A DNA stretch of 8,065 nucleotides from an uncultured Granulosicoccaceae bacterium (GTDB lineage: Bacteria > Pseudomonadota > Gammaproteobacteria > CALCKW01), in contig CALDHJ010000358.1 in the NCBI GenBank assembly GCA_937941555.1, positions 1-8,065 of the forward strand, read 5' to 3'. The notes under the pieces were generated by a model. The model was given only the letters and a program-made list of their open reading frames with translations. It did not search any database and was not told the origin of the DNA. Both the position numbers and the translations under genes were made by a program. Below, in pieces: positions 5,852-8,065 of the stretch; positions within the stretch are counted from its first letter, which is position 1; each line of letters starts with the position of its first letter.

Positions 5852-7288
5852 ATGATTCGGTATTGGTTTGCAGTTCTGCTATTGAGCTTTTCGCTGTCCG
5901 GGCATGCTGAGGCGCGCGCCTTCGGACTGCCGGATTTTACAGAGCTGGTTGAAGAAAACCATCCGGTTGTTGTCAACATCAGTACGACCCGCGCGCGAGG
6001 TGGCGCCGGGCCGGAGCTGCCGCCAGGTATCGAATGGCCAGATATCGAGGGGACGCCCTTCGGCGAATTGTTCCGGAAATTCTTCGAGGAACAGGAGCGC
6101 GGCAACGGTGAGCGTGGTGGTCGTCGAGAGACGCCTTCATCGCTTGGGTCGGGATTCATCATTTCCGACGATGGCTACATTCTGACCAACAACCATGTTG
6201 TTGAAGGGGCGGACGAAGTGTTCGTGCGGTTGCACGATCGCCGGCAGATGCCCGCGACGGTCGTGGGCACCGACGAGCGCAGCGACGTCGCGGTGTTGAA
6301 GATCGAGGGCGAGAACCTGCCTGTGGCAAAAATCGGCGCGTCCAAGCAGCTGAAGGTTGGGGAGTGGGTCCTCGCGATCGGATCGCCTTTCGGCTTCGAT
6401 CACTCTGTCACGGCCGGCATCGTCAGCGCAAAAGGCCGTTCGCTGCCACGCGAGAACTACACACCGTTCATCCAGACCGATGTCGCCATCAACCCGGGCA
6501 ACTCCGGTGGTCCGTTGTTCGACCTGGAGGGCAACGTGGTGGGCGTCAACTCTCAGATCTACAGCCGTAGTGGTGGCTTCATGGGTCTGTCTTTTGCAAT
6601 CCCGATTGAAGTTGCGATGAACGTGGCCGGCCAGCTGCGCGAGAACGGCAGAGTGTCTCGAGGTTGGCTCGGCGTCGTTATTCAAGAGGTAACGCGTGAA
6701 CTGGCTGAGAGCTTCGGGATGGAACGTGCGACCGGCGCACTGGTCTCTCAGATCGTTGCCGACAGCCCAGCCGCGAATTCGGATATCCAGGTCGGTGACG
6801 TCATCGTCGAGTTCAATGGCGATCCGGTGCCGACATCGAGCAGCTTGCCCCCACTAGTGGGGCTGGTGTTGGCAGGCACCGACGCCGAAGTGACTGTGCT
6901 GCGCAATGGCGAGCCGGTCGTGCTGACGGTGAACATCGGTGAATTGCCTGGCCAGGAAGAGCTCGCCAGAGCAACCGGTCCCGGTGCGGAGCCCGAGTCC
7001 AAGGCGTCAAGGGTCGGTGTGGTCGTGGCTGAACCCGATGATACCCAGCGTGAAGCGGCTGGTGTGCCAGAGGGTGGCGTTATCGTCACTGAGATCAAGC
7101 AAGGCGGACTGGCAGACCAGGCCGGCGTTATGCCGGGTGACATGGTGCTGATGCTCGGCAGCGACAAGGTGGACAGTGTTGTGGATTTTGACCGGCTGGT
7201 TGATGCACTGCCCGCTGGCACAGCGGTGGCGATGCTGGTTCACCGTGGCGCAAACCCCCTGTTCCTGCCCCTGCGCTTGCCGGAGTAA
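5852..7288 (+). CDS. mucD: periplasmic serine protease MucD (DegP/HtrA family)
   Basis: 478 residues, close to Pseudomonas MucD (about 474). A signal peptide is visible (IRYWFAVLLLSFSLSGHA, cut near residues 19-22). The trypsin-like domain carries the triad H115 (TNNHVV), D145 (RSDVAVL) and S218 (NPGNSGGPL). Two PDZ domains follow, at about 270-363 and 385-475. DegS has one PDZ domain and a membrane anchor, so this is a DegP/DegQ/MucD-type enzyme that degrades or refolds damaged envelope proteins. In Pseudomonas MucD restrains AlgU activation, and its position after rpoE-rseA fits that role. GFDHSVTAGIVSAKGRSLP (182-200) is very like the P. aeruginosa protein as I recall it. The ATG at 5852 is preferred to the GTG at 5849 because of AGGA spacing. 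A hairpin without a T run follows the stop. The next genes are a glutaredoxin-like protein and lepA. Confidence 0.96.
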   Translation: MIRYWFAVLLLSFSLSGHAEARAFGLPDFTELVEENHPVVVNISTTRARGGAGPELPPGIEWPDIEGTPFGELFRKFFEEQERGNGERGGRRETPSSLGSGFIISDDGYILTNNHVVEGADEVFVRLHDRRQMPATVVGTDERSDVAVLKIEGENLPVAKIGASKQLKVGEWVLAIGSPFGFDHSVTAGIVSAKGRSLPRENYTPFIQTDVAINPGNSGGPLFDLEGNVVGVNSQIYSRSGGFMGLSFAIPIEVAMNVAGQLRENGRVSRGWLGVVIQEVTRELAESFGMERATGALVSQIVADSPAANSDIQVGDVIVEFNGDPVPTSSSLPPLVGLVLAGTDAEVTVLRNGEPVVLTVNIGELPGQEELARATGPGAEPESKASRVGVVVAEPDDTQREAAGVPEGGVIVTEIKQGGLADQAGVMPGDMVLMLGSDKVDSVVDFDRLVDALPAGTAVAMLVHRGANPLFLPLRLPE

Positions 7289-7301
7289 GCGGATTCAGCC
7301 A

Positions 7302-7322
7302 CACTGACCGGTTTGGTCAGTG
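7302..7322 (+). other. perfect 8-bp hairpin after mucD
   Basis: CACTGACC (7302-7309) pairs exactly with GGTCAGTG (7315-7322) around a five-base loop. Neither strand has a following T run, so it is not a standard intrinsic terminator. It may act as a partial terminator, an RNA-stabilising 3' end for mucD, or an operator. Confidence 0.5.
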
Positions 7323-7332
7323 AGTGAGCTGA

Positions 7333-7674
7333 GTGCGCCAGCGCCGTGTACTGAAAATCGACAGCGGATCACCGCCGGGCGCCGTGGCGGATACGCCGGC
7401 GGTGGCTGGTGCGCCACGACTGCAACTGACCTTGTTCGGTCGTGTCGAGTGCCACCTTTGCGAGGATGCAGCAGCCGTGCTCGACGCACTTGCTGGCGAC
7501 CTGGAGATATCGGTGAATCGCGTTGACATCGATGGTTTGCCCGCCGTGCGCACGCGCTACGACAGGCATGTTCCGGTGTTGTGCCACGAAGACACTGAAA
7601 TCTGCCGCCATTCACTGGATTTGCCCAAGCTCGAACGCTATCTCGCCAGCCAGCGTGACGCGGCGAGTCGTTGA
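7333..7674 (+). CDS. glutaredoxin family protein (DUF836 type)
   Basis: 113 residues from the earliest start. From about residue 30 the protein has a thioredoxin-fold opening ([14 protein letters not shown]), with the redox motif C40-H-L-C43 and a likely cis-proline at P81 in HVPVL. This is the pattern of the small DUF836 glutaredoxin-like family. Two further cysteines occur at C84 and C91. Function is probably thiol-disulfide exchange in the cytoplasm, as no signal peptide is seen; the substrate is unknown. The start is uncertain: GTG at 7333, 7384 or 7402 all keep the fold, and residues 1-28 look unlike the family core. GGCGGA nine bases before 7402 is the best, still weak, ribosome site. 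The gene is 44 bases after mucD and 8 bases before lepA, so it is probably co-transcribed with lepA. Confidence 0.82.
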   Translation: MRQRRVLKIDSGSPPGAVADTPAVAGAPRLQLTLFGRVECHLCEDAAAVLDALAGDLEISVNRVDIDGLPAVRTRYDRHVPVLCHEDTEICRHSLDLPKLERYLASQRDAASR

Positions 7675-7682
7675 GACCCACC

Positions 7683-8065
7683 ATGCAGCACCTCATCCGT
7701 AACTTTTCCATCATCGCCCACATTGACCATGGAAAATCGACGCTGGCCGATCGCCTGATACAACTCTGCGGTGGACTCAGCGAACGGGAGATGGCGTCCC
7801 AGGTGCTAGATTCGATGGACCTCGAACGCGAGCGCGGGATCACGATCAAGGCACAGGCTGTCACGCTCGATTACCTCGCCGAAGATGGCACCACCTACCA
7901 ATTCAACATTATCGATACGCCTGGGCACGTCGATTTTGCGTACGAAGTATCGCGATCGCTGTCTGCTTGCGAAGGGGCAATGTTGGTGGTGGATGCATCC
8001 CAGGGTGTCGAAGCGCAAAGCGTCGCAAATTGCTACACCGCCGTGGAGCTCGATCTGGAAGTGCT
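7683..8065 (+). CDS. lepA: elongation factor 4 (LepA), N-terminal part, cut by window end
   Basis: The first 127 codons are present and the frame stays open to the end of the window. LepA/EF4 is a translational GTPase that back-translocates or remodels ribosomes and affects initiation. The G-domain motifs are plain: G1 AHIDHGKST (12-20), switch I with [12 protein letters not shown] (47-58), and G3 DTPGH (78-82) followed by [11 protein letters not shown]. The segment [17 protein letters not shown] separates it from other translational GTPases such as BipA and EF-G. At residue 86 it has alanine (VDFAYEV) where relatives often have serine or threonine. The ATG at 7683 is eight bases after the glutaredoxin-like stop and gives the family N-terminus ([12 protein letters not shown]); the ribosome site is weak. 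In many gammaproteobacteria lepB and rnc follow, but they are outside the window. Confidence 0.98.
   Translation, partial: MQHLIRNFSIIAHIDHGKSTLADRLIQLCGGLSEREMASQVLDSMDLERERGITIKAQAVTLDYLAEDGTTYQFNIIDTPGHVDFAYEVSRSLSACEGAMLVVDASQGVEAQSVANCYTAVELDLEV

Noticed and set aside
6137..6685. 182-codon minus-strand open frame within mucD
   Set aside because: It lies opposite the conserved protease domain and has no recognisable features.

Overview
The window looks like ordinary chromosome from a GC-rich gammaproteobacterium, probably free-living or marine. The evidence is the divergent rsgA/orn pair, the rpoE(algU)-rseA(mucA)-mucD stress cluster with a MucD close to the Pseudomonas form, and lepA after it. 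I see no insertion sequence, phage gene, CRISPR array, tRNA or rRNA. The gene products were recognised by eye from motifs; no database search was run.

Layout. At the left edge, on the minus strand, a DUF1611/DgcN-type gene (37-1032) is translationally coupled to the first codons of a dgcA-like enolase-superfamily epimerase that runs off the window. Together they would convert D-glutamate to N-acetyl-L-glutamate. Diverging from them at 1212 is a 517-residue envelope protein of unknown function, with polysaccharide-deacetylase-like motifs interrupted by a two-helix membrane hairpin. It converges on rsgA (2775-3680, minus), the GTPase for 30S ribosome maturation. rsgA diverges from orn (3771-4319), the oligoribonuclease.

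The second half is an envelope-stress module: the ECF sigma factor RpoE/AlgU (4453-5043), its membrane anti-sigma RseA/MucA (5046-5579) and the periplasmic protease MucD (5852-7288). A good match to the RpoE/AlgU promoter consensus (4407-4434) lies just before the sigma gene and suggests autoregulation. No rseB/mucB gene lies between rseA and mucD. In its place is a 272-base gap rich in repeats and palindromes. After mucD come a small glutaredoxin-like (DUF836) gene and the start of lepA (EF4), cut by the window end.

Three start sites differ from the longest reading frame or are non-ATG: GTG at 1032 for dgcN, ATG at 5852 for mucD, and TTG at 40 for the dgcA-like gene. The most unusual items are the membrane-interrupted deacetylase-like protein, the missing rseB, and the very short leader implied for the sigma-factor gene. 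I found no convincing wholly new multi-gene system.
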